DNA of 64,000 nucleotides from Marinihelvus sp942491555 (GTDB lineage: Bacteria; Pseudomonadota; Gammaproteobacteria; Xanthomonadales; SZUA-36), in the NCBI GenBank assembly GCA_942491555.1, contig CALOBN010000005.1, positions 496,001 to 560,000 on the forward strand, written 5' to 3'. Positions 35,650 to 45,951 of the stretch are shown in pieces. Position 1 is the stretch's first letter, and each line of letters begins with the position of its first letter. Made by a program: the position numbers and the translations under genes. The notes beneath the pieces were generated by a model, which made no database searches, had not been told where the DNA came from, and saw only the letters and a list, made by a program, of their open reading frames with translations.

Positions 35650-37446
35650 GGCGACCCCCGGTTTGCGCAATCATACCCTGAAGGGACCTTGCGGCAGGCA
35701 GGGGGTGGGCCCAGCGCATCCCAGACTTCTGGCAGGTTTGCACTGCTAATTTTTTCCTTGAAGGCCGGCAAAGCCCGCGCCTTTGCCCAGCGCTCGGCCC
35801 AGGAATACCGGGGGTAACCACCAAGATCGATGGCGAGCGCTCGCTCGAACTGCCCAAGCTCCAGGAGTTCCAGCACCATATGCCACTTTTGGGCGGGTTG
35901 TGCATCAATGAATGCCAGGTAGGCATCGACGGCAACAGGGTCCTCGCTGGCGCTCACAAACAGGTGCAGGCGCTCTGCATCCTGCGCACTGAACCCGTCC
36001 CGCTCCCGGATGAGTTGCCGGGCAAGGTCCGGGTCGCCCTTCAGAACGGCGATCTGTACCCCCGCGTTGAGCGCCAAATGGATTGCCCAGCTGCTCCTGA
36101 AGGTCAAAATGTCGTTGGGCGCCCTCGTAATCACCCTGCAACAGGAGCACAAAGCCCAGATAGCCATTGGCATTGGCATGATCCGGCTCCAGCTCGACGG
36201 CGGTTTCAAGTTCCCGGCGTGCCCGGTCGAGATAACCGGCATTGGCCAGGATGATGCCCATCCAGTGGTGCGGCCGGGGTTCGGAGGGGTTGAGCTCGAT
36301 CGCCCGCTCCAGTTGCGTGATGGCTTCCAGTGGCTGCAGGTTTCGCTGGGCAAGCTCGCCCTTGATCATGTGTGCGGCCGCCAGGTTTGGCTCCAGGGTC
36401 AGTGAGCGGTTGGCCAGTTGCTGAACTTCCAGCAGCCGATCCGCCTCGCCCATACTATTTTGCTGTACCAACGCCTCGGCCAGCTGTGTCATGCCCACGG
36501 GAAAGTCTGGATTCTCCTCGAGTACCGAACGGGTGAGCGCCATGGCCTCGTTGATTGCGTTTTCATTTCGCTGGCGCAACAGGAAGCGGGCCTTCAGAAA
36601 TTTCTCGTAGTTCTCCGGCGAGAGGTCCTGCACGGTCGTGTAATTCTTGCCCGCACCCAGCAGTTGTACTTGCAAAACCTGGGCGATATTGCCCGCGATC
36701 TCGTCCTGGATCGCAAAGATATTGTCCAGCTGCCGGTCATAGGTCTCCGACCACAGGTGAAAGCCGTCGTCTGCATGAATCAGCTGCGCGGTAATACGCA
36801 CCTGGTTGCCGGATTTGCGCACGCTGCCTTCCAGCACGTGGTTGACCCCGAGCTCATCAGCGATGTCCTCAATGGCCAGGTCGCTGTTCTTGTAGCGGAA
36901 CGCCGAGGTGCGTGAGGCGACTTTGAGGTCTGGCACATCCGCCAGCACGTTCAGGATCTCCTCCGAGACCCCGTCGGAGAAGAACTCGTTATCGGCATCG
37001 GCACTCATGTTGACAAAGGGCAGGACGGCGATGGATTTTACGTATGCGGACTGTGTCGCGTCAGAAATGGGGTCGGATACCTTTTGTGCTGTTGTTTCAG
37101 CACCCGGCCAAAACCGCTCTATAGCGATGGTGGCAATGACCAGCACCCCGAAGATAATGATGGCCCGGTCCAGCTTGCGGCCGGTTTGCGGGGCCACGGA
37201 AGCGCTGCGGTCTATCTCGGTTTCGCGCTTGATGCCTTCCGGGGTCATCTCGAAAATCCACGAGAAAATCAGCACTACCGGCAGGCCGATGGCCGCTGCC
37301 AGCACAAAGACCTGCAGTATCCAGTTGGGCGCATCGATCACCTGCAGGCCGAAGTCGGCCGCCTGCAGCACCACCCACGCGATCAGCGCGTAGGCGATGC
37401 CAACGCGCACAACGTTACGCCGCTTGAGTTCTGCGAACAGGTTCAT
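35646..37446 (-). pseudogene. T9: anchored TolB-like/TPR gene with one frameshift
   Basis: The start is an ATG at 37446 (MNLFAELKRRN) with a GGAAGG site; the open frame extends further upstream over T10 but is not family sequence there. The anchor is of the QAADFGLQVIDAPNW / FSWIFEM type, like T11. A degenerate palindrome in the linker gives QKVSDPIS. The TolB-like and TPR parts are in frame down to about 36090 (RHFDLQEQLGN), where the reading continues in another frame (LNAGVQIAVLKGDPDLARQL) to the stop at 35646. The pieces are 35905-37680 and 35646-36353. The C-terminus PEVWDALGPPPACRK...YDC preserves the two-Cys tail seen in T10, T11, T14 and T15. One indel restores a protein of about 600 residues. 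Confidence 0.8.
37064..37086. repeat. Degenerate in-frame palindrome, T9 copy
   Basis: GAAATGGGG...CCTTTTG with diverged arms. Encodes QKVSDPIS at the same linker position. Confidence 0.5.
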
Positions 37447-37477
37447 GGGGGGCCTTCCACTTTTGTTGTCCTGGCCA

Positions 37478-40400
37478 TTATTGCGGGCATTCTGCCAGCT
37501 CCTGGTCCAGGGAGGCGCAGTCGTCGGGCCAGCCGAATTCGCGCCAGTAATCCACCGCTCCGATGCGTTCCATGTAATGGAAGAACTCCGGGGTTCCGCG
37601 CTGCTCGCGGTAGTGGTCAGACCAGGCGAAAAAGGGTGTTTGCGGGCAGCTCTCCCGCTCGGCGAAAGCAGGCAGGGCATCAGAACCCGCGAGGGCCAGC
37701 ATCTCCATGACGCGATAGATCGAATCTTTGTCCAGATCGTTCAGTGCCAGGGCCTTCTGCTCCAGCGCGGGTAAGCGCGCGGGGGCACGCAATGCCGCAT
37801 TGAATTCCGGAAGCAGCGGCTCGTAGACAAAGCTGGAGGGGACATCGGCGGACAATTCATTGATGCTGCCATCAAGCAGCTTAATGATATTCTGAAAATA
37901 AATCATACCCTCAGGGGCGCCAAGCGCGATGGCCGCCTCGACGGCCCGGCTGGCCCGGGTATAGTCACCATTGACTGCGGCGAGCATGCTCACTGCGCCC
38001 TGCACCGCGGTGATCATCGGGTCCAGCGCAAGGGCCTCATCAAGCTGGGTTTGCGCCGCGCGCATATGACCAAAATGGCCCAGGCGCAGGCCCCACCAGT
38101 GACGCGGGGTGGGCTGGCGCGGGTTCGACCTGATCGCCGCCTCGAAAAGACGGGCCGCCTCGACCTGGTCACAGCGCAGGGCAGCAAGCTCTGCCTTTAC
38201 GCTCAGCGCCTCGGTGGCCTGGTCATTGATTGACAGTGCGCGATCGGCAGCGACTGCCGCCTGCTGTTCGCCGCGCTCCAAACCATAGTCCGGATCGTAG
38301 TTGGCAACATTGAGATAGGCCACGGCCAGGTTGGCCCAGGCAGCGTGAAACCCGGGGTCCAGGGCAACCGCCTGCTCCAGCAGGGACACAGACTGGCGCA
38401 AGCCGTCGATGGATCTTTGCCGCCAGAGCGCGCGACCCTGCAGGTACAGGCGATAGGCTTCCGGGTTGTCCGTCAGGGCCTCGGTTGCACTGGCAGGTGA
38501 TTTGCCGGCGAGCTGGATCTCCAGCTGTGCCAGGATCTGTGCGGTGATTTCATCCTGGATACGGAAAATATCATCCAGGGTGCCGTCGAAGGTTTCCGAC
38601 CACAAATGCTTGTCAGAGGTGACGTCGATCAGCTGCGCGGTGACCCGGACATTATTGCCCGCTGTACGCACGCTGCCCTCCAGGATATGACCCACGTCCA
38701 GGCGCGCCGCCAGTTCCGGGATGGACAGGTCGTCGTCCGCCAGGGAAAAGGTGGATGTCCTTGAGGCCACGTCGATGCCTTCAAGCTTGACCAGGCCGTT
38801 GAGCAGTTCCTCGGCAATGCCTTCGCCAAAATAGGCCTGGTCCTGCGCCGCGCTCATGTCGCGAAATGGCAGCACCGCGATGGAGGGCGGCGCCGGCGGG
38901 GTGCAGGCATACGGCATTTGCCTGACGGGCCGCAGTTCGATGCCCTCGCGCTGTATCCAGGCCATCATGTTGGGCAGGGGCCGCGGGTCAAACCACTGGT
39001 AGTTGAGCAGCTGGGCCAGGTCGTGGAGCCCGATGTTGTTGTCCAGGCTGCGCACCAGTGGCGTCAGCTTCCGGGTCATGGCCAAGGGTCTTGAGGGTCA
39101 GCCACCTGGATTGACGAAACCTGCTCGTGGGGTTGTTCTCTGCAGCCTCTACAATCGCCAGCGCCTCATCGTAATTGTTATTCACGCAGGCATGGCGCAG
39201 TTCAACAAGCGGATTGGGTTCAAACTGGCGCAGATACTGTTGACGCACGCTGGCGGCCGCCTCAATGCGCCCTGCCATGAGCAGAACACGGTGCGCCTGG
39301 TACAGCAGCGCCTCCTGGTCCGGCCAGCGGTCAACGGCCTCAACAGCGTAATCGGCAGCAAGATCGACATCCAAATCACGCATGACAGAGACATACATAA
39401 TCGCGCCCGTGACATCCCGCTGGCCGCTCTGACCCACATCGACCAGCTCTGCACGCAGCGAATCTTCCGCGCCCAGCTGCCGCATGAGGTCGACCATCCG
39501 CCATAGGCTGGTCGTTAAGCGTTCATTGGGCCGTTGCGCGCGATAGTCCTGGTAGAGCGGCAGCGCCTGGCTCCAGCGCAGGTTCATACGCGCCTGTTCC
39601 GCGCGGTACAGGCTCCGGTCGGCAGGGGACATTGCCGTTTTTATCGCCAGGGCGATCGCCGTATCAAAGCGCTCCAGCATCTGCTCCATTGACATCTCTG
39701 TCGCGCCGGAGCCGGTCCAGCTGCTGGCCTGGTCGCTCCACCACGAGGCCACCCCGTAATGCGCCCGGGCGAATTCCGGGTCCAGGGTGCGTGCCAGTTC
39801 CAGTTGTTCAAGTTGGTCCAGTACCAGTGTTCGATCACCGCTTGCGTTGTATTGATTCCACAGGGCGAGGCTACGGAGATAGGCCTGGTAGGCCTCCACG
39901 GAACGCGTGCCGGCGTCACTCATGCGCTCGAGTTCCGCCGGATCCATGGTGGTTTCCAGCGCGGTGGCAATACGCTGCGCCAGGTCCTCCTGGATCTCGA
40001 TCATGTCTGCTTCTTCACGATCGTAGTTTTCGGACCAGATATGGAAGCCGTCTTCAGCGCGGATCAGCTGGGCCGTCACGCGCACCCGGCTGCCCGAACT
40101 GCGCACGGAGCCCTCAAGGATGTGCGCTACGCCCAGGCGTTCGGCAATCTCCGCAAGCTCCAGCTCCGAGTCCCGGTAGAGAAAGGACGCAGTGCGCGCG
40201 CTCACCTGCAAATCGGGCGTGCGGGCCAGGGAGTTGAGGATTTCCTCCGCCAGGCCGTCGGCGAACCAGCCCTGGTCCTGGTTCTGGCTCAGGTCGGCGA
40301 AGGGGAGTACCGCGATGGATTTTGCCGATGCGGTTTCGCCAGATAAGGTGTCAGGAGCTTTTTCGGCGGCAACGGCAACAGGTTCTGACGGCGCTTCAGC

Positions 40401-40748
40401 ACTGTCTGGCGCAAAACGCTCCAGGCCCATGACCGCGATCACCAGTACCAGGAATACGATGATTGCGCGGTCCAGTTTGCGGCCGGTTTTTGGTGCAATG
40501 GATGCGTCCCGGTCCACTTCCGAGTCGCGCTTGATGCCGTCCGGGGTGACCTCGAAGGCCCAGGCGAAGAACAGGGCAATGGGCAGCCCAATAACCACGG
40601 CAACCGCCAGGGCGCGAATGACCCAGTCTGGTGCGCCGATCAGATCCAGTACAAAATCAGCTCCCTGCAGCAGCACCCAGCCCATCAGGACGTAGGCAAT
40701 GCCGACCCTGAATACGTTACGCCGCTTTAATTCCTCGAAAAAATTCAT
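37478..40748 (-). pseudogene. T10: double-module TolB-like/TPR gene with one frameshift
   Basis: Two overlapping open pieces, 38988-40748 (586 aa) and 37478-39085 (535 aa), join into one gene. The first ends in family sequence at SRWLTLKTLGHDPEA and the second takes up at LTPLVRSLDNNIG, exactly where T3, T7 and T12 continue, so a small indel near 39065-39080 is implied. The restored protein would be about 1090 residues. Module 1 is the common front type (PFADLSQNQDQGWFADGL, GTRSVEAY), followed by linker DPRPLPNMMAWIQREG with YACTPP. Module 2 (SIAVLPFRDMSAAQDQAYF) ends VDYWREFGWPDDC, the Cys-pair tail. It starts nine bases after T11. Confidence 0.83.
40342..40364. repeat. Degenerate in-frame palindrome, T10 copy
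   Basis: GATAAGGTGTC...GCTTTTTC. Encodes EKAPDTLS in the T10 linker. Confidence 0.5.
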
Positions 40749-40757
40749 GCGCGCATG

Positions 40758-42608
40758 TTACTCACAATTAAAGTCATCATCGCCCACCGGCTGGCATTGA
40801 TCCGGCCAGCCCTCGCTGCGGTAAAGCGGTATCAGGCCGGCATCCACCAGCAAAGCCTTGAATCGCTCATCTTCAAGAAACCCTTTCAAGCGTCCGCCGT
40901 ATTGCCACGCATAGCGAAGTTGTATCGAGTCGTAGAGTACGGTTTCCCTGAGTGTGTCCAATGCCAGGTCTTTGTCGTCGCTGAGGGTCGCGCACCAGGA
41001 TCTGCCGTGTTGCCACGTTCCCGAATCCTCATCCAATAAAGCGCGGATGCGCTCCGAGGGGGTTTCAGAATCTATTGCGGCTGCAAGGCACTCCCGGACC
41101 AGCGGTGATAGCGAGGAATCAACCAGCATGATTTCCCTCAGCGTCTCCAAGTCGCCCTGTGCCAGTAAAACGGGAGAGAACACAAACGCCATCCTGCTTG
41201 GTACGACGCCCAGTTCGATGGCGCGCTCGTAATGTCTCTGCGCCACGTCCGTATCACCTGCCTGGGCCGCCAGGGATGTTAGAACCAGATTGATCACCGG
41301 CGCGGCCGGATCGAGCTCGTAAGCCTGTTTGCCCATGGTCAGGGCACGGTTGGTGTATCCGGCGTCACCCAAAAACTCGGCATACCACTGACGCACCGTG
41401 GCGTTGCGTGGCTCACGCTCCAGGGCTTTCTGAAAGGCCTGATAAGCGCCCAGCCAGTCCTTGTCGATCTGCATCGCATGAGCGCGGATGGCATATGCCT
41501 CGCCAAGGTTGTCATCCAATTCCAGGGCGCGGTTGGCTGATTCCAGGGCATTGCCGGTGGCCTCGTTCAGGCTGACACTCGACCAGGAGGGCAGGACAAT
41601 CCAGGCAGCGGCCAGGGCCTCGTGGGCCTTGGCGAATGTCGGGTCGAGGGCAATGGCTTGCTCGAATGACTCGATGGAGCGCCGCAGATTCTGTTCTTCC
41701 CGCTGGCGCCACTGGTAACGGCCCTGCAGGTAAAGCTCATAGGCTTCGCTGTTGTTGGTTGGGCGTTGCAGGCGCGCCATGGCAGCCGCTTCATCACTGT
41801 TCAGCGCGAGTTGCAGTGCCTCCACGATGTTGTTAGAGATCTCTTCCTGGATACCGAAGATGTCGTCCAGCTCACGCTCATAGGTTTCTGACCAGATGTG
41901 CCGGTCAGAAGTCGCATCAATAAGCTGCGCCGTAATACGCACCCGGTTGCCTGCTTTGCGTACGCTGCCTTCCAGGATGTGATTCACGTTAAGCTCGGCG
42001 GCGATCTGCGAGGTCGACAAATCCTTGCCCTTGTAGGCGAACGACGAGGTGCGCGAGGCGACCTCTAATGCACTCACCCGGACCAAAACGTTGAGCAGTT
42101 CCTCGGAAATACCATCGGAGAAATATTCGTTATCCGCGTCCGAGCTCATGTTTACGAAGGGCAGTACGGCAATAGATTTCGCCGATGTGGCCTGCGCAGA
42201 GTCATGTAAGGGGTCGGCGCTCTTTTCTGCGGACGCCGATAAGGGCTCTGGCCCCTTTTCAGCACCGGGCCAGAAGCGCTCCAGGCCCATCACGGCAATG
42301 ACCAGCACCAGGAAGATGATGATGGTCCGGTCCAGTTTGCGCCCGGTTTCCGGGGCGACGGAGGCGCTGCGGTCAATCTCCGTCTCGCGCTTGATGCCCT
42401 CCGGCGTCATCTCGAAGATCCACGAGAAAATCAGCACCATCGGCAGGCCGATGGCCGCCGCCAGCACGAACACCTGCAGTATCCAGTTGGGTGCGTCGAT
42501 GACCTGCAGCCCGAAATCAGCCGCCTGCAGGATCACCCACGCGATCAGCGCATAGGCGATGCCCACGCGCACGACGTTTCTGCGGCGCAACTCGTTGATG
42601 AAACTCAT
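40758..42608 (-). CDS. T11: anchored TolB-like/TPR protein
   Basis: A 616-residue member opening MSFINELRRRN. The anchor (QAADFGLQVIDAPNW, FSWIFEM) is almost the same as T9, but helix 3 (LVLVIAVMGLERF) matches T10. The linker contains two palindromes in opposite orientation, EKGPEPLS and EKSADPLH, making it with T1 one of two members with a pair. The TolB-like domain starts SIAVLPFVNMSSDADNEYF. TPR units run from about 320 to 500. The tail GWPDQCQPVGDDDFNC has the conserved Cys pair, expected to form a disulphide if periplasmic. It starts four bases after the T12 stop. Confidence 0.89.
   Translation of the reverse strand: MSFINELRRRNVVRVGIAYALIAWVILQAADFGLQVIDAPNWILQVFVLAAAIGLPMVLIFSWIFEMTPEGIKRETEIDRSASVAPETGRKLDRTIIIFLVLVIAVMGLERFWPGAEKGPEPLSASAEKSADPLHDSAQATSAKSIAVLPFVNMSSDADNEYFSDGISEELLNVLVRVSALEVASRTSSFAYKGKDLSTSQIAAELNVNHILEGSVRKAGNRVRITAQLIDATSDRHIWSETYERELDDIFGIQEEISNNIVEALQLALNSDEAAAMARLQRPTNNSEAYELYLQGRYQWRQREEQNLRRSIESFEQAIALDPTFAKAHEALAAAWIVLPSWSSVSLNEATGNALESANRALELDDNLGEAYAIRAHAMQIDKDWLGAYQAFQKALEREPRNATVRQWYAEFLGDAGYTNRALTMGKQAYELDPAAPVINLVLTSLAAQAGDTDVAQRHYERAIELGVVPSRMAFVFSPVLLAQGDLETLREIMLVDSSLSPLVRECLAAAIDSETPSERIRALLDEDSGTWQHGRSWCATLSDDKDLALDTLRETVLYDSIQLRYAWQYGGRLKGFLEDERFKALLVDAGLIPLYRSEGWPDQCQPVGDDDFNCE
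42204..42227. repeat. Degenerate in-frame palindrome, T11 copy 1
   Basis: AAGGGGTCGGCGCTCTTTTC-type remnant. Encodes EKSADPLH in the T11 linker. Confidence 0.55.
42238..42260. repeat. In-frame palindrome, T11 copy 2
   Basis: GATAAGGGCTC...CCCCTTTTC, opposite orientation to copy 1. Encodes EKGPEPLS. Confidence 0.75.
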
Positions 42609-42612
42609 GCGC

Positions 42613-45600
42613 TCACCAGTCCTTCAGCGGCAGGTTAATCGGAGAATCCAGCGGCCAGGGCAAGTCTGCCGCTGCCCAGGTTTCGGCAAAGTTTGGCGCC
42701 GCCTCCAGATCAAAGGGCATCCCGCAGGCACACCAGAAGGTCACCATCATCAGGGACAGGTGGCCCAGCGGCTGCGCATCGATGGCTGCCGCAAGTTCAT
42801 TCGCGCGTTCCCGGTCGCCAAGCCAGGCGGCGCGTTGCGCTGCATAAAGCCGGTTATCGTCGCCACTCGCGGTTATCGCCGTATCGAGTTGGCGCGCTTC
42901 TTCCGATTTCCCTTGCGCCGCTGAAACCAGTGTCTGCATGTGCAGGCGCGAGCGTTGGTCCTGGGTATCAATGGTGGCCATGGTCGAGGCTTCATCTAAT
43001 CGCTCCAGGGCGACCAGCGCGCGAATACTCCACTCCACATCAAAGGCGTCAAAAATGTTTTTCTCCTGCCGCTCCAGCTCAAGCACTTCGCCGGAATCTC
43101 CCGCCCACAGCGCGGTACCCAGGCGCATGGCCGTATAGCGGTTGGTCATCGGATCGCAGTCACGATAGCGCGCCAGCTGTTCCCCGAATCGTTCCGCGTA
43201 CTCCGGCGTGAACCCGATGAGCTGATGCCAGATCACGTTATTGCACGCCTGCGAGTCCAGGACTTCTTCAAACAGTGGTCGCCATGCCGGCGCATCGCCG
43301 GCGTAGATAGCCAGATCGAGCTCTGCTGCGGCGCGGTTGTCCGGGTCGGGGGCGCTTCGTGCGGCCCGGGTGAAGGCGTCGCGACCTTCTTCGTAGGCTT
43401 GTGCAATAGCCTCTTCCGGCAGCCCCTTTTCGAGTGCGCCGTTGGCATTATCCAGCAGCAGGTGGGTGTAGTAGTCCGAGTAGAACAGCCAGGCGGGCGT
43501 AAAATTTGGCTGCACAGCCAGCGCAGCTGCGAGGTATTCATTGCCCTCTTCCAGCAGGGCCAGCATGTTGACGTCGCCATGAGCTTGCTCGTGAAGCGCG
43601 CGGCCTTTCTGGTAGTTGATAAAGGCGCCTGCATCGCCCAGCCCGGCGCGGCGCATGCGTTCCTGCGTGTCATCATCCAGATAGACACCGAGAGTCTCGG
43701 CAATGCTGGTGGCAATGTCCTCCTGCACGGCGATGGCGTCGGCGTCGTCACGGTCATAGGTTTCTGACCAAAGGTGTGTGTCGTCGGCGGCGCGAATCAG
43801 TTGGGCGGTGACACGCAAGCGGTCACCGGAGCGACGGACGGAGCCCTCCACCACGTGGTCCACGCCAAGCTGTCCGGCAATGTCGGTGATGGGCAGATCC
43901 TTGTCCTTGAAATAGAACGACGAGGTGCGCGAGGTGACCGCGAGACCGGGCACCTGGGTGAGTGCGTTGAGGATTTCTTCCGTCAAGCCGTCAGCGAAGT
44001 ACCCGTCATCCGGGCCGCTGGACATGGCGCGGAACGGCAGCACCGCCACGGTGGGCCGGCCACTGCCTGCCGGCGGGCACTGGAAGGCCGGCAGCACAGG
44101 CGGCGCCCGTTCAATGTTTTCCCGCCTGATGATCGACATCACGACGGGAAAGGATGTGGGATCGAACTGGGGATAAAGCAGAAAATTCGTCACGGCCATG
44201 GGTGCGGCTGCGGACTCAAAGGGTCGTAGCGCCTCTGCAGCCCGTTGCGGGTTACCCAGCATCATCTCAATATGCCACCGGGATGAGGCGAAATCCGCCG
44301 GAGGAAGGGTGCCCTGCATGCCCTCCAATTCCGCCAGCAGGGCTTCCGCGTCTTCACGCCGCCCTTCCGCGCAGGCCTGCCTGGCGTCGACCAGCATCAG
44401 ACTGCGAACCTGGTCATCATTCATCAGCGGCCGCAGCCCAGCAGCCAGCTCTGTCTCGCCAACCCACAGCAGGGTGCGGTGCGCCTGGTAAAGCAGTCCG
44501 GCTTGCGGATAGCGCTGAATCAATGCCATCACATTGTCGACGAAGACCTCGTGGTTTCTCGGCCGGCCATCAATGCGCCATTCGTAGTAGAGATAGTCTT
44601 GCGCCCAATCGACATTCTGATCGTGCAAGCTCCAGGCATGGTCAACCAGGCGCTCCAGCAGCTGCTGATCAGACAGCAGTACAGCGGAATCTGCCAGCCG
44701 CCCGAAATTCCGTGAGTCAAGTGGCCGCTGCTCGAAAACAGACCGGGCAAGCCGCAGTCCGTCCCTCAGCCGCCCTTCCGCAGTGGCAAGAAACGCCTCG
44801 TGATTCTGTCTTTCCACCGGAAGTCTGGCGGTGCTGATGGCCAGCTGGATGCGCTCCCGGAAACGCTCCATCTTCTGTTCCAGGTTCAGGTCGGGCCGGG
44901 TAATGTCGCGTGTGGAAATGCTGACCTGCCGGTACCAGTAAGCGGCCGCCTTCGCGTGGGCGTTGGAGAAGCCGGGGTCGATGTTTCGCGCAGCCTCAAA
45001 CTCCTCGTAGGCATCTTCCCGCGCCTGGAAGTCATTTTGATCAAAGCCCCTCGTTTCGAGAGACAGGCCATTGAGGTAGTGCTCGAAGGCTTCGACCGAT
45101 CGCGTGCCGGCGCTCAACATGGCTTCCAGGGCCTCGGGGTCCATGGTGGTTTCCAGGGCCCTGGCAATGGCAATGGCCAGGTCTTCCTGGATCGCGATGA
45201 TGTCGCTGGCGTTGCGGTCATAATTCTGTGACCACACGTGGTATCCGTCCTGGGCCCGAATCAGCTGGGCCGTGACACGTATACGGTCGCCTGCGCGTCG
45301 CACGGACCCCTCGAGAATATGATCGACGCCGAGTGCCTGGCCCACCTCGGCCAGTGGTGTGTCTCCGCCCCGAAAGGCAAACGAAGCCGTTCTTGAAGCC
45401 ACCAGCAGATCGGGAGCGCGCGCCAGAGCATTGAGAATCTCTTCAGCCAGGCCTTCCGCAAACCAGTCCTGGTCCCGGTTCTGGCTCAGGTCGGCGAACG
45501 GAAGGACAGCGATGCTCTTGGTAATGGTCACATAGTTGCCGGCTGAATCTCCGGCCTCAGCTTCCTCCACTGCGACAGCTGTTGCTGCGGCAGTTTCGCG

Positions 45601-45948
45601 CGGTTCGAGATAAAACTCATCGAACAGGAACCAGGCCACCACGAGGCCCAGGAAAATGATGATCAGCCGGTCAAGCCGCCGACCGGTTTGCGGCGTCACG
45701 GACGCGTCGTGATCCACTTCCGCATCGCGCTTGATACCTTCCGGTGTCAACTCAAAGGCCCAGGCAAAAACCGCTGCGATCGGCAGGCCGATGACGACAG
45801 CAACCGCCAGGGCGCGAATCACCCAGTCCGGCGCCCCGATCAGGTCCAGTACAAAATCGGCCCCCTGCAGCAGCACCCAGCCCATCAGGACATAGGCGAT
45901 GCCCACGCGGAACACGTTTCTTCTTTTCAGTTCAGCGAAGAAACCCAT
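42613..45948 (-). CDS. T12: double-module anchored TolB-like/TPR protein
   Basis: A 1111-residue two-module member, intact. The anchor is like T10 (LQGADFVLDLIGAPDWVIRALAVAVV), yet helix 3 and its exit (VAWFLFDEFYLEPRE) match T13. Module 1: PFADLSQNRDQDWFAEGL, GTRSVEAF, then TPR and Cys-containing QACAEGRREDA. The linker has FDPTSFPVVMSIIRREN and FQCPP. Module 2: TVAVLPFRAMSSGPDDGYFADGL and a body ending WCACGMPFDLEAAPN...LPLKDW, the T2/T13 subtype; T13 is the adjacent upstream gene and its TolB-like domain opens with the same FRAMSSGPDD. It starts three bases after the T13 stop. Confidence 0.91.
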   Translation of the reverse strand: MGFFAELKRRNVFRVGIAYVLMGWVLLQGADFVLDLIGAPDWVIRALAVAVVIGLPIAAVFAWAFELTPEGIKRDAEVDHDASVTPQTGRRLDRLIIIFLGLVVAWFLFDEFYLEPRETAAATAVAVEEAEAGDSAGNYVTITKSIAVLPFADLSQNRDQDWFAEGLAEEILNALARAPDLLVASRTASFAFRGGDTPLAEVGQALGVDHILEGSVRRAGDRIRVTAQLIRAQDGYHVWSQNYDRNASDIIAIQEDLAIAIARALETTMDPEALEAMLSAGTRSVEAFEHYLNGLSLETRGFDQNDFQAREDAYEEFEAARNIDPGFSNAHAKAAAYWYRQVSISTRDITRPDLNLEQKMERFRERIQLAISTARLPVERQNHEAFLATAEGRLRDGLRLARSVFEQRPLDSRNFGRLADSAVLLSDQQLLERLVDHAWSLHDQNVDWAQDYLYYEWRIDGRPRNHEVFVDNVMALIQRYPQAGLLYQAHRTLLWVGETELAAGLRPLMNDDQVRSLMLVDARQACAEGRREDAEALLAELEGMQGTLPPADFASSRWHIEMMLGNPQRAAEALRPFESAAAPMAVTNFLLYPQFDPTSFPVVMSIIRRENIERAPPVLPAFQCPPAGSGRPTVAVLPFRAMSSGPDDGYFADGLTEEILNALTQVPGLAVTSRTSSFYFKDKDLPITDIAGQLGVDHVVEGSVRRSGDRLRVTAQLIRAADDTHLWSETYDRDDADAIAVQEDIATSIAETLGVYLDDDTQERMRRAGLGDAGAFINYQKGRALHEQAHGDVNMLALLEEGNEYLAAALAVQPNFTPAWLFYSDYYTHLLLDNANGALEKGLPEEAIAQAYEEGRDAFTRAARSAPDPDNRAAAELDLAIYAGDAPAWRPLFEEVLDSQACNNVIWHQLIGFTPEYAERFGEQLARYRDCDPMTNRYTAMRLGTALWAGDSGEVLELERQEKNIFDAFDVEWSIRALVALERLDEASTMATIDTQDQRSRLHMQTLVSAAQGKSEEARQLDTAITASGDDNRLYAAQRAAWLGDRERANELAAAIDAQPLGHLSLMMVTFWCACGMPFDLEAAPNFAETWAAADLPWPLDSPINLPLKDW

Positions 45949-45951
45949 GGT

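Noticed and set aside
20817..45948. Double-module genes as assembly chimeras
   Set aside because: Four independent cases share the same specialised front module and the same linker with conserved Cys-Pro-Pro, which random mis-joins would not produce.
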